NCBI GenBank assembly: GCA_003165115.1 | Contig: PLSJ01000027.1 | Coordinates: 1-5,632 of the forward strand | Length of the DNA: 5,632 nucleotides | Direction of reading: 5' to 3' | From: Syntrophaceae bacterium | GTDB lineage: Bacteria; Desulfobacterota; Syntrophorhabdia; Syntrophorhabdales; WCHB1-27 | Part shown: positions 1 through 4,907 of the stretch, piece by piece | How positions within the stretch are numbered: the first letter of the stretch is position 1 | Layout of the letters: every line of letters begins with the position of its first letter | Notes under the pieces: model-generated | What the model was told of the DNA's origin: nothing | The model's database searches: none | The model's input: the letters and a program-made list of their open reading frames with translations, nothing else | Made by a program: the position numbers and the translations under genes

Positions 1-453
1 GTAGAAGACCTCAAGGATGGTTCTGTCCCGGATGCCGGTCAACGTTCCGAGGTTCGGCTGATCGAGGATCTTCCTTGCCTCCTCCTCCGTGAGGACGACC
101 CTGGGGAGCCTCTTCTCCTTCTTCGGCTCCTTGATGTGGGCCGCGGGGTTCATGAGGACATGGTTCGATGATTCGAGGTATTCGAAGAAACGCTTGACGG
201 CCCGTATCTTGATCGCGATGGTCGCGACGGTGTTGGGCCTGCCTATTTTGTCCCTGAGATCGGCAAGCGCCGCTATGTACGCGGTGAGGATATCCCTGGT
301 GACCCGCCTCACGTCGGTGACGCCCTGATCCGAGAGGTAATCGAGGAGCTGCCCGATATTCCTGGTGTAGCTGTCCCGCGTGGCCGGCGCGTAGTTCCTC
401 ACTTTCATATGCTCGATGAAGGCGAAGAGAAGCTCGTGGAGGTTGTCGTTCAT
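1..453 (-). CDS. Tyrosine recombinase/integrase (phage integrase family), N-terminal 151 residues, 3' end outside window
   Basis: The open frame starts at ATG 453 and runs off the left edge with no stop, giving 151 residues. Residues about 5-95 are an all-helical SAM-like core-binding domain (KVRNYAPATRDSYTRNIGQL, then RAVKRFFEYLESSN and MNPAAHI). The start of the catalytic domain follows at residue 118 (LTEEEARKIL, then GIRDRTILEVFY). This order is characteristic of XerC/XerD-like and phage integrases, which cut and rejoin DNA through a tyrosine. The catalytic Arg, His and Tyr residues lie beyond the window, so activity cannot be judged. AGGAGG at 465-460 sits 6 nt before the ATG. The gene is last of the three leftward genes visible and its ATG overlaps the stop of the preceding small ORF (ATGA). 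That placement suggests co-expression with the primase. The family is sure; whether it excises this element or acts as a XerC-like host enzyme is inferred from context. Confidence 0.9.
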   Translation of the reverse strand, partial: MNDNLHELLFAFIEHMKVRNYAPATRDSYTRNIGQLLDYLSDQGVTDVRRVTRDILTAYIAALADLRDKIGRPNTVATIAIKIRAVKRFFEYLESSNHVLMNPAAHIKEPKKEKRLPRVVLTEEEARKILDQPNLGTLTGIRDRTILEVFY

Positions 454-731
454 GGCGTGCCTCCTATACGTACGAACAGCATGGCGGTTAAAGAAGAAGG
501 CGGGGGCATAGGTGTAAATAGGATGCGGAAGGCATTGATAATACTGCCGCTTTCGATACTACGGATATGACGGGGTGAGTTTGTGCGTTTTCCCTTATAT
601 CTCTTCTTCCCGCCAGGCCGCCAGGTTGGGGCTGTTTTGGCTGTAAAGCATTGGTAGAGAAGACTTTGCGGCAATTGACCCTTGCCCTCCAGGTGCCCTC
701 CAACGGGCCTCCAAGTACCCTCCAGGTTCAT
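450..731 (-). CDS. Candidate small protein of 93 residues between primase and integrase; function unknown
   Basis: I do not recognise this product. Its placement supports it: AGGAGGG (745-739) lies 7 nt before the ATG and overlaps the primase TAG stop, and its TGA overlaps the integrase ATG as ATGA, the usual geometry of translational coupling. Against it, the composition looks unlike a folded protein (a Gly/Trp/Arg/Pro-rich start, LEGTWRPVGGHLEG, then a basic stretch KKRYKGKR). Its third-position GC also seems lower than in its neighbours. The first 15 or so codons are built from an 11-bp DNA repeat that changes frame at each unit, so this part may be DNA-level structure that happens to be open. 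Alternatives are a translated leader that couples ribosomes to the integrase, or a decayed 3' extension of the primase gene. A 71-codon frame on the same strand (703-488) overlaps it and has less support. Confidence 0.4.
   Translation of the reverse strand: MNLEGTWRPVGGHLEGKGQLPQSLLYQCFTAKTAPTWRPGGKKRYKGKRTNSPRHIRSIESGSIINAFRILFTPMPPPSSLTAMLFVRIGGTP
483..497 (+). repeat. 15-bp direct repeat GGCGGTTAAAGAAGA, left copy
   Basis: Identical to 4849-4863 and in the same orientation, about 4.37 kb apart. The left copy lies 30 bp upstream of the integrase ATG, inside the candidate small ORF. It could be an attachment-site core or a shared protein-binding site. A shorter CGGTTAAAGAA also occurs inside the primase gene at 2396-2406, so chance similarity of purine-rich DNA is possible. 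Confidence 0.4.
685..724. repeat. Four tandem 11-bp units, CCCTCCARGTN (minus strand: TGGAGGG)
   Basis: Units begin at 685, 696, 707 and 718, an exact 11-bp period. They read CCCTCCAGGTG, CCCTCCAACGG, GCCTCCAAGTA and CCCTCCAGGTT. A further CCCTCC at 739-744 is the Shine-Dalgarno of the small ORF. Because 11 is not a multiple of three, successive units fall in different codon phases, so conservation cannot come from a protein sequence. One turn of B-DNA is about 10.5 bp, so all copies face the same side of the helix, as in iterons or integrase arm-type sites. On the mRNA each unit is also a Shine-Dalgarno-like GGAGGG. The role is unproven. Confidence 0.7.
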
Positions 732-743
732 GTTTTTGCCCTC

Positions 744-3479
744 CTAGTCGGGGATGTCTTCGCCCTTCCGGGCGAGCTTTTCTTTTAACTGCCCTATGGT
801 GGTGAGTCCCATCAGGAACGGCCTTCCGTCGTCTCCCTGGCCATCATAAAGAAGCTCGTAGACGTACTCCTTGCCCTTTTTGCCGGCGACGGAGTAAAGA
901 TACTCCAGGTCCTCAAGCTGCCTGACGTGGCACTTCACCTGGAAGTCGGACCAGCGGGTATAGTCCCTGATGTCCCGTCGTGAGAAGTGGTACTCTTCGG
1001 GATCGATGCCTGATGCCTTGCAGCGGGCCGTCACCATCTCGTGGATCATCGCGAGTAGCGCCCGCGACGGGGGCGAGAGCTCATCGAGGCACCGGCCGAG
1101 TATCTCAGCCGCAAGGCTGTTGGCCTTGTCTACGTCGTCAAGGGAGACCTCGATGTACTCGATGCTCTGGCCGATGCCGGCAAGGGTCTTGACCTCCCGC
1201 TGATACTGGCACAAAAAGGCGATGGCCTTGATGAGGCCGAGGTACTTCTTGTGGTCCCTGCGGGCGCGCAGAGAGTCCGAGGGGAACGTGAGATGCGCCG
1301 CATAGGGGTTGATGACCTGTAAGGGCCGGAGCAGCCTCTGTGCGTTGTGGTGGCGCTTGGCGACGGCTTCCGTATCGGCCTTTCTGACCAGGCCGGCAAG
1401 CGTCTCCTGCTCCCGCTGCTTCTGGAGGATGCGCTCGGTCATTTCTTTTGATTCGTCTATGGTGAGGGTGATGAAGCGGTTGCTGGTCTCATAGTCGAGG
1501 TCCACTTCCGTGGTCGTCACCATGAGCGCCACGGGACCCTTGACCTTGTACTCCTCGGTCCGGAGCTTGCCGGTCGCGGGGTCCTTGATCGTGGCGGCGA
1601 TGGAGAGGTGCTTCGACGACTGGATATTGCGGATGCTGTAGGAGGCATCGCGCGCGCCATGCTCCTCTTCTATGGCGAGGAGCTTATGGACGAGGCTGTC
1701 TTCTTCCTTGTAAAAGAGCGCCTGGCCGGTGAGGCGGGTATACTTGACCGCGTCCTCCGGGGGGATCAGGGAGATGACCGCGTCCTGGAGGGTCGATTTG
1801 CCGGCGGCGGACCGGGACTGGATGAGCACCGATAAGGGATCGTCCAACTTCCTGCTCGTGGCCGCGAGGTAGCCCATGAGCTTACCCGCGTCCTCCCCGG
1901 TGAGGCCGATGGTCTCGAAGTCGGCGAGGATGCGGGTGAGGAGATCGGGACTTTTGAGGAAGTCGAGGGCCTCCTGCTCGTCGGAGGCGGAGATCGTCGC
2001 TGCCGGCTCGCCTTCGGTCTTGTCCGGCTGCCAGGCCTCCGCCAGGTCGATGAGCCCGGCCATGTCATCAAGCGTAGTCTCTTCCTTCTCGGTGAAGAGC
2101 TGGGCGCAGGCTTTGGCATAGGAGAGGCGGCGGCTACTTGAGTAGAGATCGACCGTGTCCAGGTGGAAGCGCTGCCTCTCGCCCTGGTTCTTTACCGCCT
2201 TGATCGTGGCCTTCAGCCTTATGCCTTCCTTCGTGATCCCCTTGAGCTCGTAGCGGCGCTCGCCGTACTGGACGGTGAAGCCCGTGGGGGTGGCCTCGTA
2301 GTGCTTCCGCTCGTGCTTGATAAGCTTATCTGAGCGGATGGTTGTGCGGGGGTTGGCCGCGTGGAGGAGCTTTTCAAAGATGGCCGGGGCATCGACGGTT
2401 AAAGAAAAGAAGGTATTGACGTCGATCTTCTCCGTGCTGTCGGAGATCGCGGGAAGTCTCACGATATACGGCTCGATGCCCTTCTCCTTTAACTGCCCGG
2501 CGATCCTTGCCGCTCCCTGGTCTCCCGCGTCGTCTGAGTCGAAGCAGATATGGGCCTCCTTGACGCGGCAATCGATGAGGAGCTTCACATGGTCCTCGGT
2601 GAGGCCGTTCACCCCGTAGCAGGGGATAACGTCCCTGAAGCCCGCATTGTAGAGGGTCAGGGCGTCGATGACGGATTCTGTCAGGATCAGGGAGGGGCTG
2701 CGCCTGGCCGCCTGGAAGTTGAAGACGCCCCTTCTCGGACCAGGAAGGTAGAGATGGTCCGTCTCGCCTTCCGTGATGCGCCTTCCGTAAATGCCGACGC
2801 AGTCCTTGTTCTCATTCATTATGGGGAAGACGACAGAGCCGTAGAAGAGCTCATGGCCCTTGTCGTTGAGGATGCCTATTTCCTTGAGGGCGCTTGTGAT
2901 CTCGCCGTCGTCGGGGATGGTGTTCAAAAGCGTGCCGTTCGCGAAGCCGATCCGGAAGTCGGTGAAGAGGGCGTTGTCGGTGATCCCCCTGCCCTTGAGG
3001 TACGCCATGGCCCTCGGGTCTTCCAGGAAGGTCGCGTGATAGAAGGAGACGACGCGGTTCAAGAGCTTTGTCCGGGCGACGGGGTTGCCGGGCGAAGGCG
3101 GCCGCTCGGGGCCTTGGTCTTTGTCCTTCGTCGGACTTGAGGCATTGCCCTTCTCCGGACCCCTGTCTGCCTTCCGATCTCCCCCGGCGTTGCCTTTGGC
3201 CTCCGGCCGGCCTTGCAGCTTCTCCACCGCCTCCCTGAACCCTATCCCTTCCATCTTCGAGACGAAGCCTATGACATCGCCTGCGGCATTGCAGCCGAAG
3301 CAGTGGTACAGGCGGGCCTTGGGGTTGATGATGAAGGAGGGGGTCTTCTCCTCGTGGAAGGGGCAGAGGGCCGCATAGTTCGCGCCCTTCCTGCGGACCT
3401 TGATGCCATAGGAGGCGACCACGTCCACCAGGTCATGGGCGCGCTTGACGGCCTCGATCTCTGCCTTGGATATCTCCAC
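744..3479 (-). CDS. Primase-helicase: CHC2 zinc finger, TOPRIM and P-loop ATPase domains in one protein
   Basis: Predicted replication protein of a mobile element, making primers and probably unwinding DNA. Numbering here counts from the upstream GTG at 3488, because the reading frame opens there; subtract 3 for the preferred start. A CHC2 zinc finger at 42-66 has ligands C42, H45, C63 and C66. A Gly/Pro/charged low-complexity linker spans 93-137. The DnaG-like core and TOPRIM follow at 140-345, with catalytic E271 (LILTESVIDAL) and the acidic pair D317/D319 (FDSDDAG). A weaker linker domain is at 380-510. The ATPase at 540-680 has Walker A SRSAAGKST (K564), with Ser where the first Gly is usual, Walker B LLAIEEE (E607-E609), and TTTEVDLDYETSNRF with R671 as possible arginine finger. 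Residues 836-882 resemble a winged helix. At about 911 residues it is far longer than DnaG (about 600). The combination is familiar from primases in integrative elements; this is family knowledge, not a search. I choose GTG 3479 because AAAGGAGG (3495-3488) is 8 nt upstream, whereas GTG 3488 overlaps it. Confidence 0.92.
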   Translation of the reverse strand: MEISKAEIEAVKRAHDLVDVVASYGIKVRRKGANYAALCPFHEEKTPSFIINPKARLYHCFGCNAAGDVIGFVSKMEGIGFREAVEKLQGRPEAKGNAGGDRKADRGPEKGNASSPTKDKDQGPERPPSPGNPVARTKLLNRVVSFYHATFLEDPRAMAYLKGRGITDNALFTDFRIGFANGTLLNTIPDDGEITSALKEIGILNDKGHELFYGSVVFPIMNENKDCVGIYGRRITEGETDHLYLPGPRRGVFNFQAARRSPSLILTESVIDALTLYNAGFRDVIPCYGVNGLTEDHVKLLIDCRVKEAHICFDSDDAGDQGAARIAGQLKEKGIEPYIVRLPAISDSTEKIDVNTFFSLTVDAPAIFEKLLHAANPRTTIRSDKLIKHERKHYEATPTGFTVQYGERRYELKGITKEGIRLKATIKAVKNQGERQRFHLDTVDLYSSSRRLSYAKACAQLFTEKEETTLDDMAGLIDLAEAWQPDKTEGEPAATISASDEQEALDFLKSPDLLTRILADFETIGLTGEDAGKLMGYLAATSRKLDDPLSVLIQSRSAAGKSTLQDAVISLIPPEDAVKYTRLTGQALFYKEEDSLVHKLLAIEEEHGARDASYSIRNIQSSKHLSIAATIKDPATGKLRTEEYKVKGPVALMVTTTEVDLDYETSNRFITLTIDESKEMTERILQKQREQETLAGLVRKADTEAVAKRHHNAQRLLRPLQVINPYAAHLTFPSDSLRARRDHKKYLGLIKAIAFLCQYQREVKTLAGIGQSIEYIEVSLDDVDKANSLAAEILGRCLDELSPPSRALLAMIHEMVTARCKASGIDPEEYHFSRRDIRDYTRWSDFQVKCHVRQLEDLEYLYSVAGKKGKEYVYELLYDGQGDDGRPFLMGLTTIGQLKEKLARKGEDIPD

Positions 3480-3487
3480 CAGACCCA

Positions 3488-3495
3488 CCTCCTTT
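3488..3495 (-). promoter_or_regulatory. Primase ribosome binding site, decides start at GTG 3479
   Basis: On the minus strand AAAGGAGG ends at 3488 and is followed 8 nt later by GTG at 3479. The in-frame GTG at 3488 shares its first base with the last G of this site, which is too close for normal initiation. The N-terminus therefore most likely begins MEISKAEIEAV. Confidence 0.75.
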
Positions 3496-3520
3496 CAAAA
3501 AGCTGTCAAGAAAAAAGTGA

Positions 3521-3549
3521 TTGATCGCACCTCAGATTAGGCATATACT
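3521..3549 (+). promoter_or_regulatory. Outer rightward promoter candidate for the XRE-PIN operon
   Basis: TTGATC (3521-3526, 4/6 matches to the -35 consensus) and TATACT (3544-3549, 5/6 matches to -10) are separated by exactly 17 bp. Transcription from about 3556 would give a leader of some 120 nt that crosses the TACCTA palindrome before reaching the regulator gene. Confidence 0.45.
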
Positions 3550-3562
3550 CTATTAGATATTA

Positions 3563-3592
3563 TTACTACCTAAATAGGTATCTATATGTCAA
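3563..3592 (-). promoter_or_regulatory. Candidate leftward promoter for the primase operon
   Basis: A perfect sigma70 -35 hexamer TTGACA lies at 3592-3587 on the minus strand. The best -10 at 18 bp spacing is TAGTAA (3568-3563), a weak match; TAATAT further down is too distant. The spacer contains the palindrome TACCTATTTAGGTA, which would let a repressor block RNA polymerase. The leader to the GTG would be about 75 nt. The -35 is convincing, the -10 is not, so the promoter may need an activator. Confidence 0.4.
3567..3580. promoter_or_regulatory. Palindrome TACCTA-AA-TAGGTA, candidate operator
   Basis: Perfect 6-bp arms around a 2-bp centre, located between the -35 and -10 of the leftward promoter and downstream of the outer rightward promoter. 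The size and symmetry fit a dimeric XRE repressor site, and the divergently encoded XRE regulator is the obvious candidate to bind it. TAGGCAT at 3538-3544 resembles the right-hand TAGGTAT and may be a second half-site. Binding is inferred. Confidence 0.5.
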
Positions 3593-3618
3593 GAACATTT
3601 TATAAGCATACACCCTCC

Positions 3619-3647
3619 TTGACCGGGGTTCCCAAAAACCCTATGGT
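3619..3647 (+). promoter_or_regulatory. Proximal rightward promoter candidate for the XRE-PIN operon
   Basis: TTGACC (3619-3624, 5/6) and TATGGT (3642-3647, 4/6) are separated by 17 bp. The expected start near 3654 leaves a short leader ending in the AGGAGG at 3665-3670. The spacer holds the inverted repeat GGGTT-N6-AACCC, so the promoter looks built for repression, probably autoregulation by the downstream XRE protein. Confidence 0.55.
3626..3641. promoter_or_regulatory. Inverted repeat GGGTT-N6-AACCC, candidate autoregulatory operator
   Basis: Five-base arms with a 6-bp spacer give a 16-bp dyad that fills the -35/-10 spacer of the proximal rightward promoter. Toxin-antitoxin operons are typically repressed from such sites. 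Its arms differ from those of the palindrome at 3567-3580, so the two sites may bind different proteins or the same protein with different affinity. Confidence 0.5.
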
Positions 3648-3664
3648 AAAATATCGGATACCAA

Positions 3665-3670
3665 AGGAGG
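3665..3670 (+). promoter_or_regulatory. Ribosome binding site of the XRE regulator, decides start at ATG 3679
   Basis: AGGAGG is followed by 8 nt and ATG at 3679. The same frame is open back to an ATG at 3586, but that start has no good Shine-Dalgarno, would place the proximal promoter inside the gene, and would add 31 residues in front of a helix-turn-helix domain that normally begins near the N-terminus. Confidence 0.8.
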
Positions 3671-3678
3671 TGTTTGCT

Positions 3679-4167
3679 ATGTCATTGGGAAGGAACCTAT
3701 CGAGCGCGAGAAAAGAAAAGGGGTTGACCCAGGAAGACCTCGTGAAGATAAGCGGCGTGGCCGTCTCACAGATAAGACGGTATGAAGCGGATAAATCGTC
3801 GCCTACTCTTGACGTGGTAACAAAACTGGCGAAGGGGCTGGGGGTGTCCATAGATGAACTGGCCTTCGACAAGGCGGCGGGGATCGCCGCGAGCAAGCTG
3901 GACAGGGAGCTTCTGGAGCAGTTCGAGATGGTGTCGTCCCTCGATAAAGAAGAACAAGAGGCGGTCAAGAGGGTCCTTGAGGGGGTTATCGTGAAGCATC
4001 AGGTGAATAAAATGCTCAAGCCAAAAGCAGAGAGGCCGTGGTCTCAGCGGTTCAGGGAGATCACGGACCGGCTCGCCAAAGGCGCACAGGGCCATTCTCA
4101 AGATGAGATAGACAAGGTAATCGATGAAGCGGTAGCGGCGGTCAGATCAGAGGCTCATGCGCGTTAA
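3679..4167 (+). CDS. XRE-family helix-turn-helix regulator with VapB-like C-terminal antitoxin tail (162 residues)
   Basis: Probable DNA-binding repressor and antitoxin acting in the cytoplasm. Residues 6-61 form a Cro/C1-type helix-turn-helix (LSSARKEKGLTQEDLVKIS, then VAVSQIRRYE and SPTLDVVTKLAKGLGVSIDEL). Residues 73-110 are a helical, charged segment (LDKEEQEAVKRVLEGVIVKH) often seen after such domains and likely to dimerise. Residues 118-162 change character: WSQRFREITDRL, then SQDEIDKVIDEAVAAVRSE, a pattern like the tails with which VapB-type antitoxins bind PIN toxins. The stop overlaps the PIN gene start by 11 bp, which supports translational coupling and stoichiometric pairing. It faces the primase operon across a shared regulatory region, so it may also control replication and integration. 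The XRE domain is clear; the antitoxin role of the tail is an inference from pattern and context. Confidence 0.9.
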   Translation: MSLGRNLSSARKEKGLTQEDLVKISGVAVSQIRRYEADKSSPTLDVVTKLAKGLGVSIDELAFDKAAGIAASKLDRELLEQFEMVSSLDKEEQEAVKRVLEGVIVKHQVNKMLKPKAERPWSQRFREITDRLAKGAQGHSQDEIDKVIDEAVAAVRSEAHAR

Positions 4168-4588
4168 GGCGGTTATCGATACGAGCGTCATGGTGAGCGT
4201 GGCCTTCGCGAAAGAAGGGCTGGCAAAGGAACTGAGAGACATGATCGCCGAGGGGAGATTCGCCTTGTTCACCTCAAAGGAGATCATGGCCGAGTTGTAC
4301 CGCGTGCTCCATTATCCCCGCATCCTGAAGCAGTTCGAACCGGCGATGGGAGATATCGAGGAGTTTATCGGCATGGTCATGGAGATGGCATCGATCACCG
4401 AGGGTGCCTATACCATCCGTAAGATCGAGGACGATCCGACCGACGACATGTTCCTCGCCTGCGCCATGGAGGCAGAAGCAGGCTACATCGTCTCGCGGGA
4501 CCCTCATCTCCGGAACGTAAAGCAGTTTCAGGGGATCGAGATCATCGACGTGAAGACGTTCGTGGAGCGGGTGAAGAGCGGGCGGTGA
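4157..4588 (+). CDS. PIN-domain ribonuclease toxin, VapC-like/COG1569-type (143 residues)
   Basis: PIN proteins are Mg-dependent RNases; as toxins they cut tRNA, rRNA or mRNA to stop growth until bound by antitoxin. The length and fold pattern fit the 'putative toxin-antitoxin system toxin component, PIN family' group. The expected acidic residues are present: D8 in VIDTSV, E46 in EIMAELYRVL, D96/D97 in DDPTDDMFLACA, and D115 in IVSRDPHL, so the active site looks intact. ATG 4157 is chosen because the next Met (residue 12) would remove D8. Only a weak Shine-Dalgarno (CAGAGG, 3 nt from the ATG) is seen, so translation probably depends on coupling to the upstream regulator, which it overlaps by 11 bp. 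Partner and cellular target are inferred. A non-toxic PIN nuclease of the element is a less likely alternative. Confidence 0.9.
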   Translation: MRVKAVIDTSVMVSVAFAKEGLAKELRDMIAEGRFALFTSKEIMAELYRVLHYPRILKQFEPAMGDIEEFIGMVMEMASITEGAYTIRKIEDDPTDDMFLACAMEAEAGYIVSRDPHLRNVKQFQGIEIIDVKTFVERVKSGR

Positions 4589-4629
4589 GCGGTCCCACCC
4601 GACTCTCATAAGCGACCACTGTATACGGA

Positions 4630-4644
4630 GCGGGGTATCCCCGC
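4630..4644 (+). terminator. Stem-loop GCGGGG-TAT-CCCCGC, possible transcription terminator
   Basis: A perfect 6-bp GC stem with a 3-nt loop begins 42 nt after the PIN stop codon. It is followed by ACCCCACTTTTACC, so the T-tract is short and displaced. It may slow polymerase or protect the 3' end; alone it is a weak intrinsic terminator. Confidence 0.35.
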
Positions 4645-4667
4645 ACCCCACTTTTACCCCCACACCC
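4639..4667 (-). other. Canonical G-quadruplex motif on the minus strand
   Basis: Plus-strand C-runs of 4, 4, 5 and 3 at 4639, 4646, 4657 and 4665 are separated by 3, 7 and 3 bases. The minus strand therefore satisfies the G3+N1-7 four-tract rule. It shares bases with the stem-loop at 4630-4644, so the two structures would compete. Folding in the cell is not shown. Confidence 0.55.
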
Positions 4668-4735
4668 AACGCAAGCGTCTGCATGCACGGCGGTAATACC
4701 AAAACCTCTTTTGGCAAGCAAGGACAAGGGAAGAT

Positions 4736-4758
4736 GCGTCGGACGGGCGTCGGACGCC
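4736..4758. repeat. Tandem GCGTCGGACG palindromic units, 11 bp apart
   Basis: GCGTCGGACG occurs at 4736-4745 and 4747-4756. Each contains the dyad CGTC-G-GACG, and the second extends to a perfect 13-bp palindrome, GGCGTC-G-GACGCC (4746-4758). A related GTCGGACGCG is at 4829-4838, just past the terminator. Two dyads one helical turn apart look like paired binding sites for a dimeric protein; the ligand is unknown. Confidence 0.55.
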
Positions 4759-4807
4759 GGGTCGCGAAAGGGGGCAAAAAGCGAGGCGGGGAGCGGGAAA
4801 AGGCGGT

Positions 4808-4828
4808 AAGACGGGTAAACCCGTTTTT
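4808..4828 (+). terminator. Rho-independent terminator of the XRE-PIN operon
   Basis: The stem ACGGG-TAAA-CCCGT (4811-4824) is followed at once by more T residues, giving five Ts in a row at 4824-4828. Flanking A-T and G-T pairs extend it to 4808-4827. The orientation suits rightward transcription arriving from the PIN gene, about 220 nt upstream. On the minus strand no useful T-run follows, so it would not serve the opposing unit well. Confidence 0.65.
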
Positions 4829-4848
4829 GTCGGACGCGTAGGACGGGG

Positions 4849-4863
4849 GGCGGTTAAAGAAGA
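4849..4863 (+). repeat. 15-bp direct repeat GGCGGTTAAAGAAGA, right copy
   Basis: Exact match to 483-497. It sits beyond the terminator of the XRE-PIN operon and 45 bp before the end of the neighbouring leftward gene, a natural place for an element boundary. The pair encloses primase, regulator and toxin but not the body of the integrase gene. Confidence 0.4.
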
Positions 4864-4907
4864 GAAAGGGCCTTCCAGAGGGAAACGGGAGGTCCTCGTG
4901 CATTACC

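Larger units (their letters stand above)
4589..4907. other. Gene-free convergent intergenic region rich in repeats and secondary structure
   Basis: This 319-bp stretch lies between the stop of the PIN gene and the stop of the leftward secreted-protein gene. No frame with a plausible start, Shine-Dalgarno and protein-like composition is seen. It contains the stem-loop at 4630, a C-rich block that is a quadruplex motif on the other strand, ACGC-AA-GCGT (4669-4678), TGCATGCA (4680-4687), CCAAAA-N4-TTTTGG (4699-4714), CGTCGGACG repeats, a terminator and one copy of the 15-bp direct repeat. The density suggests more than a passive spacer. Confidence 0.7.

Noticed and set aside
89..328. Plus-strand 79-codon frame opposite the integrase
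   Set aside because: Antisense to the clear SAM-like domain; the hydrophobic look comes from complementary codons.
1766..2119. Minus-strand frame of 117 codons within the primase gene
   Set aside because: It is a shifted frame of the primase ATPase region with Ser/Arg/Pro-rich composition typical of a frame shadow.
2396..2406. Third copy of the CGGTTAAAGAA motif
   Set aside because: It is inside the primase codons for FFSLTVD and matches only 11 bases, so coding constraint explains it.
2550..3140. Plus-strand open frame of 196 codons opposite the primase
   Set aside because: It lies wholly antisense to conserved primase core and TOPRIM codons, has no recognisable domain, and is the usual by-product of GC-rich coding DNA.
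3586..3678. Upstream start for the XRE regulator at ATG 3586
   Set aside because: No Shine-Dalgarno, overlap with the leftward -35 and the proximal promoter, and a perfect AGGAGG 8 nt before ATG 3679 favour the shorter protein.
4589..4720. Possible tRNA or att-tRNA remnant after the PIN gene
   Set aside because: The hairpins do not assemble into a cloverleaf, and no T-loop sequence (GTTCRANNC) or acceptor pairing was found.
4741..4853. Plus-strand G-rich stretch as a quadruplex
   Set aside because: The G-runs of three or more are separated by gaps longer than seven bases or by GG only, so the standard rule is not met on this strand.
4274..4903. Minus-strand open frame of 209 codons across the PIN gene and the spacer
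   Set aside because: Half is antisense to the intact PIN gene, the rest covers hairpins and repeats, and the product is Pro/Arg/His-rich without a domain pattern.
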